NCBI RefSeq assembly: GCF_002964665.1
Contig: NZ_PQBZ01000034.1
Span: 806,429 to 870,428, forward strand
Length of the DNA stretch: 64,000 bases
Source of the DNA: Pseudoalteromonas sp. T1lg23B
GTDB taxonomy: Bacteria; Pseudomonadota; Gammaproteobacteria; Enterobacterales; Alteromonadaceae
Direction: 5' to 3'
Of this stretch, positions 7,612 to 17,993 are shown in pieces. The stretch's first letter is position 1. Every line of letters begins with the position of its first letter. The notes below the pieces were generated by a model that made no database searches, had not been told where the DNA came from, and saw only the letters and a list, made by a program, of their open reading frames with translations. The position numbers and the translations under genes are program-made.

Positions 7612-8961
7612 ATGCTAAATGACCAAATCAATTGTAAAAAGTTAACTCTAAATCTTTCAACTGACGCCGTTTTTGAGCACTTTGCACACCTTCCCCATGC
7701 GATATTACTAGATTCTAGTAATGCCGAGCACGTAAATAGTCGCTTTGATATCATCAGTATCAACCCTAAACACCTGTTAGAAGCAAAAGCTGGTGACATC
7801 TATCTAGATGGTCTATTGCAAACACAAAGCTGCTTTGCAATTATGAAAGAAAAGCTGGGCGCTTTATGTCACGAAAAAGCGCCTTTTGATTTACCGTTTT
7901 GCGGTGGTTGGTTGGGTTATTTTGGCTACGATTTAGGACGCTATATTGAACAACTTCCAACTCAGGCAACTCAAGATATCGCACTTGCGGATATGAGTAT
8001 TGGCCTATATTTGGATGCGCTTATTTTCGACAACCAAAACCGTCAATGGTATTACGTCTCTCAGCCAAAAGTGGATAATGCTTGCGACTATCTTGCTAGA
8101 GTGGCTGAAAAATCACCTACATATCGGACATTTACGCTGACGTCCAAATGGTGCTCAAATATGACCCAAGCACAATACAACGGCCAATTTGAGAAAATTC
8201 AAGAATACTTGCTCAGTGGCGACTGTTATCAAATTAATCTCGCCCAAAGATTTAGCGCCAAGTTTAGTGGCGAGCCATGGCTTGCGTATAAGAAACTACG
8301 CGCACATAACAAAGCTCCTTTTTCTGCATATATGAATATTGGCGCTGGCGCTATATTGTCAGTTTCCCCAGAACGTTTTTTGCTCGTTAATGAGCAGCAA
8401 GTTGAAACGAAACCGATCAAAGGCACCTTGCCCCGTCTGGCTGACCCCATTGAAGATAAACAGCAAGCTCAGCGTCTGGCGACAAGTAGCAAAGACCGAG
8501 CAGAAAATGTCATGATCGTAGACCTGCTTCGCAACGACTTAGGGAAAGTGGCCAAACCGGGTTCAGTACAGGTGCCCAGTCTGTTTGCGATTGAAAGCTT
8601 TCCTGCGGTACATCATCTAGTGAGTACCGTGACCAGCGAGCTGGCCGCTGGTAAGTGCGCGGTTGATCAACTAGAGGCCGCTTTCCCCGGTGGCTCTATC
8701 ACTGGTGCGCCTAAAATAAGGGCTATGGAAATCATAGAAGAACTAGAGCCACATAGACGAAGCGTGTATTGTGGTTCAATAGGATATTTAAGTGCCTGCG
8801 GTAGAATGGATACTTCAATTACAATCCGTACACTGGTATGTTGTGATGAACAAATTCACTGTTGGGCTGGAGGCGGAATTGTTGCTGACTCCCAAGCCAA
8901 TCTTGAATATCAGGAAACCTATCATAAAGTGAATAAGATCTTACCTATTTTAGATAATTGA
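7612..8961 (+). CDS. pabB: Aminodeoxychorismate synthase component I
   Basis: A 449-residue chorismate-binding enzyme making 4-amino-4-deoxychorismate for folate synthesis with ammonia from a glutaminase partner. The N-terminal domain resembles anthranilate synthase I. The C-terminal chorismate domain carries the PIKGTLPR motif with the PabB-type catalytic lysine, plus SPERFL, AENVMIVDLLRNDLGKV and GSITGAPKIRAMEII. The lysine in PIKGT separates PabB from TrpE, which has alanine there. No pabA lies in the window, so the glutaminase must be supplied elsewhere. The stop overlaps the start of the Nudix gene. Confidence 0.92.
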   Translation: MLNDQINCKKLTLNLSTDAVFEHFAHLPHAILLDSSNAEHVNSRFDIISINPKHLLEAKAGDIYLDGLLQTQSCFAIMKEKLGALCHEKAPFDLPFCGGWLGYFGYDLGRYIEQLPTQATQDIALADMSIGLYLDALIFDNQNRQWYYVSQPKVDNACDYLARVAEKSPTYRTFTLTSKWCSNMTQAQYNGQFEKIQEYLLSGDCYQINLAQRFSAKFSGEPWLAYKKLRAHNKAPFSAYMNIGAGAILSVSPERFLLVNEQQVETKPIKGTLPRLADPIEDKQQAQRLATSSKDRAENVMIVDLLRNDLGKVAKPGSVQVPSLFAIESFPAVHHLVSTVTSELAAGKCAVDQLEAAFPGGSITGAPKIRAMEIIEELEPHRRSVYCGSIGYLSACGRMDTSITIRTLVCCDEQIHCWAGGGIVADSQANLEYQETYHKVNKILPILDN

Positions 8962-9542
8962 GAACATGGCCCGTGACACTAGACGAAGTTATTACCCGCT
9001 TTTATACCAGCTCTGTACAATATGAAGAGCCTCGTATCGTCGCCCGTCAATCAGTAAAAGCCAGTGCCGTCCTCCTCCCCTTGACCGAAGAAAATGGACT
9101 GGCTGCATTGCTGCTGTGTAAGCGGTCTGCGTATCTGAAGCACCACCCTTCTCAACTGTGCTTTCCTGGGGGGAAGGCCGAACCTCATGACGTAAGCTTA
9201 CAAATGACCGCAATACGCGAAACTCAAGAAGAACTTGGTATTGCTGCGCACCATATCACTCCTATTGGCACACTTAACAAGCACATCACATTAACTGGAT
9301 TTAACATCTTCCCCGTTGTTGCTACATTGTCACCTCATGCACAGTGGCATACCGACAGTGCCGAAGTTGAAAAAGCATTCACTATCACTATCAATGACTT
9401 GGCTAACCCAGAAAACTGGCAAACTTACTCGCTGCAACTGGCAGGTAAAACACGACAACTTCCAGGTTATATCACTCCTCACGGCTTGCTTTGGGGAGCA
9501 ACTGCAAGCTTAGTCAAAAACTTTATAACTTTGCTAAAATAG
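8958..9542 (+). CDS. CoA pyrophosphatase-type Nudix hydrolase
   Basis: A 194-residue protein of the YeaB/NudL group. The UPF0035 signature LLCKRSAYLKHHPSQLCFPG is followed directly by a Nudix box GGKAEPHDVSLQMTAIRETQ...EELGI, with the metal-binding RE..EE residues. Family members cleave CoA and related nucleotides to 4'-phosphopantetheine and 3',5'-ADP. The frame opens at a TTG overlapping the pabB stop (TTGA); a GTG at 8973 is the alternative, and neither has a strong ribosome site. The ATG at 8965 is out of frame. Overlap shows co-transcription with pabB, an arrangement also known in other gammaproteobacteria. Confidence 0.88.
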   Translation: MRTWPVTLDEVITRFYTSSVQYEEPRIVARQSVKASAVLLPLTEENGLAALLLCKRSAYLKHHPSQLCFPGGKAEPHDVSLQMTAIRETQEELGIAAHHITPIGTLNKHITLTGFNIFPVVATLSPHAQWHTDSAEVEKAFTITINDLANPENWQTYSLQLAGKTRQLPGYITPHGLLWGATASLVKNFITLLK

Positions 9543-9631
9543 GCATAGTAATTTCATAGCACAACGGGTTACAAGGGCGCGTTTTAACGTTATGATGTGC
9601 GCCCGTTCAAAGGCAATGTTGAGTAAAAAAT

Positions 9632-11008
9632 ATGATTAGTGCATTCGATATGTTTAGTATCGGTATTGGCCCTTCTTCCTCTCATACCGTCGGTCCAATG
9701 CGCGCATCGCGATTGTTTGTAAAAGACCTACAAGATAAAGACTTATTGACACAAACAACCGAAGTCAAAGTAGAACTGTTTGGTTCATTAGGGCAAACCG
9801 GTATTGGTCACGGCTCTGGAAAAGCTGTAATTTTAGGGTTAGCGGGCCATGATCCTGAAACCATTGATGCCGATGCGGTCCCAGATATCCTAGAAAAAAT
9901 CGAACAAGAGCAAGTTATCTATCTGGATCAGAGCCATAAAGTTAAATTTCCAAAGCAAGGCGCGATTGTTTTTCACCGCAGAAAGACCCTACCAAAACAT
10001 TCTAACGCGATGGAAATCGTTGCCCTTAACGGCAAAGACAAAATTCACAGCCAGATTTACTACTCAATAGGTGGTGGCTTTATCGTCACTGATGAACAGT
10101 TTGAGCAAGAAAAGCAAGCCGCATTAGACATTCGCGAGCAAAACCCTGCCCCTTACCCCTTTGACACCGCGGAGCAATTGCTTGGTTTATGTAAAGAGTC
10201 GGGGTTGAGCGTTTCTTCGTTGATGATGGCGAATGAAAAAACACTTCGTCCAATGGCGGAGATTAAAGCCGAGTTATTCAATATTTGGCAGGTAATGAAG
10301 GCCTGTATAGAAAGAGGTATGCGCACGGAAGGAATCTTACCCGGTGGTCTAAAAGTAAAACGCCGAGCTCCCAGCTTGTATTTAAAGTTAAACGTTGAAA
10401 ATAACAACGATCCGCTACGCGCAATGGATTGGGTCGATTTATTCGCTTTGGCAGTGAACGAAGAAAATGCAGCGGGTGGTCGAGTGGTCACAGCGCCAAC
10501 AAATGGCGCGGCAGGCATTTTGCCAGCCGTCCTCATGTACTACAACACCTTTATTAGAGAAGTTGATGAAGAAATCGCCACCCGTTACCTACTAACTGCG
10601 GCTGCGATTGGTATTCTATACAAGAAGAACGCGTCGATTTCAGGTGCCGAAGTTGGCTGCCAAGGTGAAGTGGGTGTAGCGTGTTCCATGGCCGCGGGTG
10701 CACTAACTGAGATCATGGGTGGTAACGTATTACATGTTGAAAACGCGGCTGAAATCGGTATGGAGCACAATTTAGGCCTAACCTGTGACCCTGTCGGTGG
10801 TCTAGTACAAGTACCTTGCATTGAACGCAATGCCATGGGCGCAGTAAAAGCCATTAACGCATCACGTCTTGCCATGCGTGGTACGGGCGAGCAAAAAGTA
10901 TCACTCGATAAAGTGATCAAAACCATGCTCGATACGGGTAATGATATGAAGACCAAATACAAAGAAACCGCCCGAGGTGGTTTAGCCGTTAACATTATCG
11001 AGTGTTAA
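9632..11008 (+). CDS. sdaA: L-serine ammonia-lyase (L-serine dehydratase), iron-sulfur
   Basis: A 458-residue single-chain enzyme converting L-serine to pyruvate and ammonia. The N-terminal beta domain starts [20 protein letters not shown], the family's opening signature. The alpha domain has the catalytic Ser/Thr loop [14 protein letters not shown] and cysteines in [17 protein letters not shown] and [16 protein letters not shown] that hold the 4Fe-4S cluster. Length matches E. coli SdaA/SdaB (about 455). It follows the Nudix gene by 89 bp. This gap holds a G/C-rich inverted repeat (GGGCGC/GCGCCC, 9575-9604), so it may have its own promoter. Confidence 0.95.
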   Translation: MISAFDMFSIGIGPSSSHTVGPMRASRLFVKDLQDKDLLTQTTEVKVELFGSLGQTGIGHGSGKAVILGLAGHDPETIDADAVPDILEKIEQEQVIYLDQSHKVKFPKQGAIVFHRRKTLPKHSNAMEIVALNGKDKIHSQIYYSIGGGFIVTDEQFEQEKQAALDIREQNPAPYPFDTAEQLLGLCKESGLSVSSLMMANEKTLRPMAEIKAELFNIWQVMKACIERGMRTEGILPGGLKVKRRAPSLYLKLNVENNNDPLRAMDWVDLFALAVNEENAAGGRVVTAPTNGAAGILPAVLMYYNTFIREVDEEIATRYLLTAAAIGILYKKNASISGAEVGCQGEVGVACSMAAGALTEIMGGNVLHVENAAEIGMEHNLGLTCDPVGGLVQVPCIERNAMGAVKAINASRLAMRGTGEQKVSLDKVIKTMLDTGNDMKTKYKETARGGLAVNIIEC

Positions 11009-11032
11009 TTGACTCTTTGATTTCACTTTTAA

Positions 11033-11077
11033 TGAGCTTATCCAAACAACCTTTAGTCGGTATGATAAGCTCACTTT
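11033..11077 (+). terminator. Possible terminator after sdaA
   Basis: The 10-bp inverted repeat TGAGCTTATC/GATAAGCTCA (11033-11042, 11064-11073) with a 21-base loop is followed by CTTTTCT. The long loop makes it weak. Confidence 0.4.
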
Positions 11078-11147
11078 TCTACCCTCAGTATGCAAACAGC
11101 CAACACCGCGTTGCTGTTTATCCGAGCGACACACCTGATTTTTAAGT

Positions 11148-11732
11148 TTAACTTGCTGCCTTTTTAGCTGAATATGACAGTGTATTCCTGAACATATATG
11201 CCGCAACACAGCCACTAATAAAACCAAATAAATGACTCGATGCGCTGGTACTTTCATCAAATGAGAACAAGGTACCCACTAAGCTAATTTGAAAGTACTG
11301 AGTGATGGCGAACAAAGCCAGCGCAATGATAAAACTCAATAAGTTACGTCTAAAAATCGCACTGCCCATGATAAAGCCAAAATAGCCCATCACAATACCC
11401 GACGCGCCAATGTGAATTGCATAGCTGGCGAATAGCCAAACGAGTAAGCCGGTGAGCACGAATATCACCACCGTAGAACGCTTAAAGCATGGTAACTGAC
11501 TTGCTAAGTAACCGCTGATCAACAAACCGAATGTATTGCCTATGAGGTGCTGCCAATCACCATGGATGAATGGATAAGTCACAATGCCATACAATCGAGT
11601 GCTATCCCATGGTACAAGCCCAAATTGGCTAAATCCGATACCTGTGATACTAGCTAATACGTGCACACTCCACATAACCACCAACATTGCAACAACCAGT
11701 TTGAAGTTGCCTAAAGAGAACTGCTTTGTCAT
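11148..11732 (-). CDS. Rhomboid family intramembrane serine protease
   Basis: A 194-residue membrane protein with about six hydrophobic segments. Rhomboid landmarks are present: HGDWQHLIGNT in the second segment region, the catalytic serine in HIGASGIVMGYFGF, and the catalytic histidine in SSHLFGFISGC near the C-terminus. Rhomboids cleave membrane-anchored proteins within the bilayer; the substrate is unknown. The frame opens at GTG 11738, but the ATG at 11732 has AAGGG 5-6 bp upstream and is chosen. It is downstream of greA but separated by a strong terminator, so it is likely transcribed alone. Confidence 0.87.
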   Translation of the reverse strand: MTKQFSLGNFKLVVAMLVVMWSVHVLASITGIGFSQFGLVPWDSTRLYGIVTYPFIHGDWQHLIGNTFGLLISGYLASQLPCFKRSTVVIFVLTGLLVWLFASYAIHIGASGIVMGYFGFIMGSAIFRRNLLSFIIALALFAITQYFQISLVGTLFSFDESTSASSHLFGFISGCVAAYMFRNTLSYSAKKAAS

Positions 11733-11813
11733 AGCCACCCTTAAAGTTTTAGCAGCCTTATTTTATGCATACCATTGAGACGATTACCAGATATCTGTGT
11801 TTGGCACAAAATA

Positions 11814-11841
11814 AAAAGCCGGGCATCACAGCCCGGCTTTT
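11814..11841 (-). terminator. Terminator after greA
   Basis: The 11-bp perfect stem AAAAGCCGGGC/GCCCGGCTTTT with a 6-base loop lies 22 bp after the greA stop. Its symmetrical A/T ends allow function in both directions. Confidence 0.9.
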
Positions 11842-11862
11842 AAGTTATAAACTTGCACTCAG

Positions 11863-12339
11863 TTAGATATATTCAACTTCGATGATTTCATACTCTACCG
11901 TACCATTCGGTGTTTTAATGTTAGCTGTGTCATCTAACTCTTTACCGATTAAACCACGCGCAATTGGTGAATTAACCGAGATAAGGTTATTTTTGATATC
12001 AGCTTCATCATCGCCCACAATGCGGTATTTAACTTCTTCATCGGTTTCAACATTACAGATAGTCACAGTAGCACCAAAAATAACTTTACCGTTATTTTCG
12101 ATTTTCGTGACATCAATCACCTGAGAAGTTGAAAGCTTCGCTTCAATTTCTTGAATACGGCCTTCACAAAAACCTTGCTGCTCACGCGCTGCGTGATATT
12201 CAGCATTTTCTTTTAAGTCTCCGTGTTCGCGGGCGTCCGCGATATCGGCAACAATTTTTGGACGAACCACCGATTTTAAATGGTTAAGTTCTTCGCGAAG
12301 CAATTGCTCGCCTCGCACTGTCATCGGAATTGATTGCAT
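11863..12339 (-). CDS. greA: Transcription elongation factor GreA
   Basis: A 158-residue protein, standard GreA length. The N-terminal antiparallel coiled coil (to about residue 75) includes the tip acidic region in [20 protein letters not shown], which enters the RNA polymerase secondary channel. The C-terminal FKBP-like domain includes [17 protein letters not shown] sequence (here [18 protein letters not shown]). It stimulates cleavage of backtracked transcripts. It lies 45 bp after the restored carB end. The carA-carB-greA order is common in gammaproteobacteria, and a weak hairpin separates the last two genes. Confidence 0.96.
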   Translation of the reverse strand: MQSIPMTVRGEQLLREELNHLKSVVRPKIVADIADAREHGDLKENAEYHAAREQQGFCEGRIQEIEAKLSTSQVIDVTKIENNGKVIFGATVTICNVETDEEVKYRIVGDDEADIKNNLISVNSPIARGLIGKELDDTANIKTPNGTVEYEIIEVEYI

Positions 12340-12355
12340 AAGTATCTCACTTAAT

Positions 12356-12377
12356 ACCAGGGCCTTTAAACCCTGGT
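12356..12377 (-). terminator. Weak hairpin between carB and greA
   Basis: The inverted repeat ACCAGGG/CCCTGGT (12356-12362, 12371-12377) has an 8-base loop and no proper T run on the minus strand. It is more likely a partial terminator or processing site than a full stop. Confidence 0.35.
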
Positions 12378-12384
12378 TTAGTCC

Positions 12385-15300
12385 TTAGTTCAATCGTTGG
12401 TGTAGCTCTTGTACAGAATTTACCGTGTTTCTGTCGTCTGCTGCGTGTGCAGAGCAGTTAGCAAATGCTGCATTAAGCGTGGTGGTGTAATTTGTCTTAT
12501 GTTGCAATGCACCACGACGTAACACCTTCGAGTCTTCGATCGCTTGGGACCTTCAGTGGTATTTACTATGTAGCTATACTCACCATTTTTGATTCTATCA
12601 AGAATGTGAGGGCGACCTTCATATACCTTGTTCACGCGACGTACTTCAATGCCTGCTTCTTCTAAGGCTTTGGCTGTACCGTTGGTTGCGTCTAGCTCAA
12701 AACCAATTTCTTTCATGATTTTAGCAAGCTCAACAACACGTGACTTGTCGCTGTTACGCACAGATAGTAGCGCGCGGCCACCGCGTGGTAAAGCATTACC
12801 AGCACCTAATTGTGCTTTTGCAAACGCTTCGGCGAAGTTTTCACCAACACCCATTACTTCACCCGTCGAACGCATCTCTGGGCCTCGTAGTGGGTCAACA
12901 CCTTGGAACTTGGCAAACGGTAGCACCACTTCTTTTACACTGTAATAAGGAGGGATAACTTCGCTTGTCACGCCTTGGCTAACGAGTGATTGACCCGCCA
13001 TACAACGTGCCGCAACTTTTGCTAGGGCAACGCCTGTCGCTTTAGATACAAATGGTACTGTTCGTGCTGCACGTGGGTTCACTTCAATGAGGTAAACTTG
13101 ACCATCTTTTACCGCAAACTGTGTGTTCATCAAGCCTACAACGCCAAGTTCAAGTGCCATATCAGTCACTTGCTTGCGCATTACATCCTGAATTTCTTGC
13201 GATAATGTGTGAGCTGGTAGCGAACATGCTGAGTCACCAGAGTGAACACCCGCCTGTTCGATGTGCTCCATGATACCACCGATGATCACTTGCTCACCGT
13301 CACAGATAGCATCCACGTCGACTTCGATTGCATCGTCAAGGAAACGGTCTAACAGCACAGGTGCCTCGTTTGATGCAGATACCGCTTCAGTCATATAACG
13401 ACGTAAATCATCTTCGTCGTATACGATTTCCATTGCGCGACCACCCAGTACGTATGATGGACGAACAACAAGTGGGAAGCCAATTTCCTGAGATTTAGCG
13501 ACCGCTTCTTCAAGTGAAGTTACCGTCGCGTTATCAGGCTGAAGAAGATTCAAACGCTCGACAAGCTGCTGGAAACGCTCACGGTCTTCCGCACGGTCAA
13601 TTGCATCCGGTGAAGTACCAATGATTGGAACACCGTTCGCCTCAAGTGCGCGAGCTAGCTTAAGTGGCGTTTGACCACCGTACTGTACAATCACCCCTTT
13701 TGGCTTTTCTACACGTACGATTTCGAGTACGTCTTCCAGTGTGATTGGTTCGAAGAACAAGCGATCTGAGGTATCGTAATCTGTAGATACAGTCTCAGGG
13801 TTACAGTTAACCATGATAGTTTCATAACCATCTTCACGCATCGCAAGCGCCGCGTGTACGCAGCAGTAGTCAAACTCAATACCTTGGCCGATACGGTTTG
13901 GACCGCCACCGATAACCATGATTTTGTCTTTATCTGATGGGTTCGCTTCACACTCTTCATCGTAAGTCGAATACATGTAAGCGGTATCAGAGCTAAATTC
14001 TGCGGCACAGGTATCAACACGCTTATAGACTGGCACGATATCTAGCTGGTGACGCTTTTTACGGATTTCACCTTCAGACACACCTGCGATTTCTGCGATA
14101 CGTGCATCAGCAAAACCTTTACGCTTTAAGCGACGCAGGAAGTCTTTGTTCAGACCAGCCATACCCACTTCAGCAATTGTTGTTTCATCTTTGATGATGT
14201 CTTCGATTTGTACTAAGTACCAAGGGTCAATCTTAGTTAATTCAAAGACATCTTCAACGCTCATGCCGTGACGCATTGCGTCAGCAACGTACCAAATACG
14301 CTCGGCACCTGGCTCGCGTAGTTCACGAATAATGGTTTCTTTTGCTTTTGGGTCATCCAGCGCAACGATTGGGTTGAAACCCGTTGCGCCAACTTCCAAA
14401 CCACGTAACGCTTTGTGCAATGATTCTTGTTGGTTACGACCAATCGCCATCACTTCACCCACTGACTTCATCTGAGTCGTCAAGCGGTCATTCGCACCAG
14501 CAAACTTTTCAAAGTTAAAACGTGGGATCTTAGTAACAACGTAGTCAATCGAAGGTTCAAACGATGCAGGTGTCGCGCCGCCCGTAATGTCGTTTTGTAA
14601 CTCGTCTAGTGTGTAACCAACCGCAAGCTTGGCTGCAATTTTAGCGATAGGGAAACCAGTCGCTTTAGACGCAAGCGCCGAAGAGCGAGATACACGTGGG
14701 TTCATCTCGATGATAACCATACGACCGTCAACTGGGTTAACACCAAACTGAACGTTTGAACCACCGGTTTCAACACCGATTTCACGCAATACCGCCATCG
14801 AAGCATTACGCATGATTTGGTATTCTTTATCCGTCAGGGTTTGCGCTGGTGCAACGGTGATTGAGTCACCGGTGTGAACACCCATTGGGTCAAAGTTTTC
14901 GATTGAACAAACGATGATACAGTTGTCGTTCTTGTCGCGAACCACTTCCATTTCATACTCTTTCCAACCGATTAAGCTTTCATCAATCAAAAGCTCGCTT
15001 GTTGGAGATAAGTCTAACCCGCGAGTACAGATTTCATCGAATTCTTCTTGGTTGTATGCAACACCACCACCGGTACCGCCCATGGTGAATGACGGACGAA
15101 TTATACATGGGAAGCCAATGCGAGATAAAACATCATGCGCTTCTTCCATTGAGTGTGCGATTTCTGCACGCGGACACTCAAGGCCGATATTTTTCATCGC
15201 CGCATCAAAACGCTCACGGTTCTCTGCTTTGTCGATGGCATCAGCTGTAGCACCAATCAACTCAACACCATGCTTGGCCAACACACCGTGCTTGTCTAAA

Positions 15301-15602
15301 TCAAGCGCACAGTTTAGTGCAGTTTGACCGCCCATGGTTGGCAATACCGCGTCCGGCTTTTCTTTTTCAATGATTTTTTCTACCACTTCCCAATGGATTG
15401 GCTCGATATATGTCGCATCGGCCATTTCAGGGTCTGTCATGATAGTTGCTGGGTTTGAGTTTACGAGAATAACTCGATAGCCTTCTTCTCTTAGCGCTTT
15501 ACAAGCTTGTGCACCTGAGTAGTCGAACTCACACGCCTGACCAATAACGATTGGGCCTGCGCCTAAGATAAGAATGCTTTTTATATCAGTACGTTTTGGC
15601 AT
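12385..15602 (-). CDS. carB: Carbamoyl phosphate synthase large subunit, frameshifted near the C-terminus
   Basis: CarB makes carbamoyl phosphate from bicarbonate, glutamine-derived ammonia and two ATP for pyrimidine and arginine synthesis. Two ATP-grasp halves, an oligomerisation domain and the C-terminal MGS-like regulatory domain are present. As read, the frame stops at 12420 (1060 residues) with an aberrant tail after NTTEG. In the next frame the family sequence resumes at once ([19 protein letters not shown]) and ends at 12385 ([10 protein letters not shown]). Restoring one C in the GGG at 12546-12548 gives NTTEGRQAIEDSK and about 1072 residues, the normal length. Translation follows carA by 15 bp. 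Real truncation would remove part of the UMP/ornithine-binding domain; a sequencing error is more likely. Confidence 0.93.
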
Positions 15603-15617
15603 TGTTACTCCGCTCTC

Positions 15618-16754
15618 TTAAGCTTTATGGGCTTGCATTAGGTCAATGAAATGGTCAAACAACGGTGCCGCATCATGCGGGCCAGGGCTGGCTTCAGGGT
15701 GACCCTGGAAGCTAAATGCTGGCTTGTCTGTACGGTGAATACCTTGCAATGTACCATCAAACAACGATACGTGAGTGGCTCGTAATGTCTCAGGTAAGCT
15801 GGCTTCATCAGCGGCAAAGCCGTGGTTTTGCGCAGTGATCATTACCACATTACGGTCTAGGTCTTTAACTGGATGGTTACCACCGTGGTGGCCAAACTTC
15901 ATTTTTACTGTTTTTGCACCCGAAGCAAGCGCCAGTAGTTGGTGACCTAAACAGATACCAAAAATAGGTGTGTTTGTTTCTAAAAATGCTTTAATCGCTT
16001 CAATGGCGTAAGTACATGGCTCAGGGTCGCCAGGGCCATTTGAAAGGAAGATACCGTCTGGATTTAGTGCCAACACGTCTGCAGCGGAGGTTTCTGCAGG
16101 CACTACGGTAAGTTTACAGCCGCGGTCAACTAACATGCGTAAGATGTTTTTCTTAACGCCGAAGTCATAAGCAACTACGTGAAATCTTTCTTGTTCTGCC
16201 GTAAGGGTCTTATAACCCTCGCCAAGTGTCCAGCTTGACTCTTTCCAAGTGTACTGCTCTTTAGTACACACTACTTTGGCTAAATCCATGCCCTTCAAAC
16301 CTGGGAACGCTTTTGCTGCTTCTAGTGCTTGATTCTCATCAAGTGAGTCACCTGCAATGATACAGCCATTCTGTGCGCCCTTGTCACGTAAGATACGTGT
16401 CAATTTACGAGTGTCTATATCAGCAATTCCTAGAATATTTCGAGCTTTTAGATAGTCGCTTAACGATTGCTCGTTACGGAAATTACTGGCTAGCAAAGGC
16501 AAATCACGGATCACTAGGCCTTTCGCCCAGATCTGGTCCGCTTCTTCGTCTTCACTGTTAGTACCGGTATTACCGATGTGCGGGTAAGTCAGCGTTACGA
16601 TTTGTTCCGCATAAGACGGGTCAGTCAAGATTTCTTGATAACCAGTCATAGACGTATTGAATACTACTTCACCGACTGACATACCGTCAGCACCGATAGC
16701 AGTACCGCGAAACACTGTGCCGTCTTCTAGGACTAACAGGGCGGATTTAGTCAA
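15618..16754 (-). CDS. carA: Carbamoyl phosphate synthase small (glutaminase) subunit
   Basis: A 378-residue subunit that hydrolyses glutamine and channels ammonia to CarB. The N-terminal CPSase small domain ([20 protein letters not shown]) is followed by a class I glutamine amidotransferase domain with the nucleophile in [11 protein letters not shown] (C about 268) and the His-Glu pair in [11 protein letters not shown]. The start is TTG, with a near-perfect AGGAGG five bases upstream and no competing ATG; E. coli carA also uses a UUG start. It is the first gene of carAB. The 209-bp upstream gap shows only a poor ArgR-like half-site. Confidence 0.96.
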   Translation of the reverse strand: MTKSALLVLEDGTVFRGTAIGADGMSVGEVVFNTSMTGYQEILTDPSYAEQIVTLTYPHIGNTGTNSEDEEADQIWAKGLVIRDLPLLASNFRNEQSLSDYLKARNILGIADIDTRKLTRILRDKGAQNGCIIAGDSLDENQALEAAKAFPGLKGMDLAKVVCTKEQYTWKESSWTLGEGYKTLTAEQERFHVVAYDFGVKKNILRMLVDRGCKLTVVPAETSAADVLALNPDGIFLSNGPGDPEPCTYAIEAIKAFLETNTPIFGICLGHQLLALASGAKTVKMKFGHHGGNHPVKDLDRNVVMITAQNHGFAADEASLPETLRATHVSLFDGTLQGIHRTDKPAFSFQGHPEASPGPHDAAPLFDHFIDLMQAHKA

Positions 16755-16963
16755 GTTAACCTCCTAATGGTAAAAAACGGGAGCAAGCTACAACGCTTTT
16801 CATCCCGTTCACAAAGCGCTTGGTAACACGCAGTTATTAATTTTTGGCAAATTCGTTATAGTCTACAGCAATTTCATAGATTCGTCTAACCCAAGCAACA
16901 AAAACATTAGAAATAGTGCTTTTTATAAAAAAAATTCACGAAAGCGCTAAAAAAGTATGTTTA

Positions 16964-17767
16964 CTACTTCAATCCGAGCACATCTTGCATGTCATAAAGT
17001 CCATTTGGTTTATTTCTCAACCACTTCGCAGCCCTTACTGCACCAGACGCAAAGGTCAGACGAGATGTCGCTTTGTGAGTTAATTCAAGCCTTTCGCCCA
17101 TAGTTGCGAAATAAGCCGTATGTTCACCTACTATATCTCCAGCTCTGAGCACCGAATAACCGATCTCATTTTGAGATTTGGCCTGCTCGACTGCTGTGCG
17201 GTCATATCGCGCTACTTGCTCATGATCCCACCCTTTTGCCTCAGCAATCGCTTCACCAATTGCCAGTGCCGTGCCAGACGGAGCATCTATTTTATTCCTG
17301 TGATGCGCTTCGAATATTTCAATATCCAGTTCATCTGCTAACTTAGTGGCAGCCGTTTTTACTAAATCCAATAATAAGGTCACACCCACGCTAAAGTTGC
17401 GAGCAAAAACAATTGGAATATGCTGTGCTGCGTCTTTCAACAACGCCATATCCTCAGCAGTTAAGCCGGTTGTGCCAATTACCATAGGCAATTTATTTGA
17501 GACAGCAAGCTGTAAATGGCGCTTCATACCTTCTGGTAAAGTAAAGTCGATAAGTACATTAGCACCAGTTTGCACCAGAAGTTCCTCGTCAGTGAAAACT
17601 AAAGTTTCTGGCGCACATGGCTGCTTACTACTGACCAAAGTACCCAGCAATTCTGAACCTGAACGCACCGCTGCGGCAGCAATATCAGTGTTACTTGCTT
17701 GAGTACACGCCTCTACTAACGCCAGACCCATACGGCCATTAGCACCAAAAATTCCAATTTTATCCAT
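16964..17767 (-). CDS. dapB: 4-hydroxy-tetrahydrodipicolinate reductase
   Basis: A 267-residue enzyme of lysine and diaminopimelate synthesis. The NAD(P)H-binding motif is GIFGANGRMG at residues 5-14. The family active-site signature is EAHHRNKIDAPSGTAL at about residue 155, with the catalytic His-His and the lysine that contacts substrate. Length matches E. coli DapB (273). It lies upstream of carA on the same strand with a 209-bp gap, the common dapB-carA-carB order. Confidence 0.96.
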   Translation of the reverse strand: MDKIGIFGANGRMGLALVEACTQASNTDIAAAAVRSGSELLGTLVSSKQPCAPETLVFTDEELLVQTGANVLIDFTLPEGMKRHLQLAVSNKLPMVIGTTGLTAEDMALLKDAAQHIPIVFARNFSVGVTLLLDLVKTAATKLADELDIEIFEAHHRNKIDAPSGTALAIGEAIAEAKGWDHEQVARYDRTAVEQAKSQNEIGYSVLRAGDIVGEHTAYFATMGERLELTHKATSRLTFASGAVRAAKWLRNKPNGLYDMQDVLGLK

Positions 17768-17993
17768 GTCTTAACTCGATCTGAAAAGGTTAGCTTATTG
17801 TTCTAGGCTATAGAGTTTATCAATTCTCTATGCCATAGTCAGTGAAAGAACAATAATAACAGAATACCGTAGACTTTGGACGTCTAAATGTATAAACTTC
17901 CAGCTTTCGCCGATTTACTTATTGCGGGCGTTTGAAGTTTAAATACAGCTAATAAAGGATCTCTGGCTGTGGTATTTAATTTTGGGGAGCACA

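Noticed and set aside
10982..11260. Minus-strand frame between sdaA and the rhomboid gene
   Set aside because: It overlaps the rhomboid gene in another frame, has no ribosome site and no recognisable domain.
16755..16963. ArgR or pyrimidine control site upstream of carA
   Set aside because: Only one poor half-site (TGAAT followed by T-rich sequence) is visible; not enough to call an operator.
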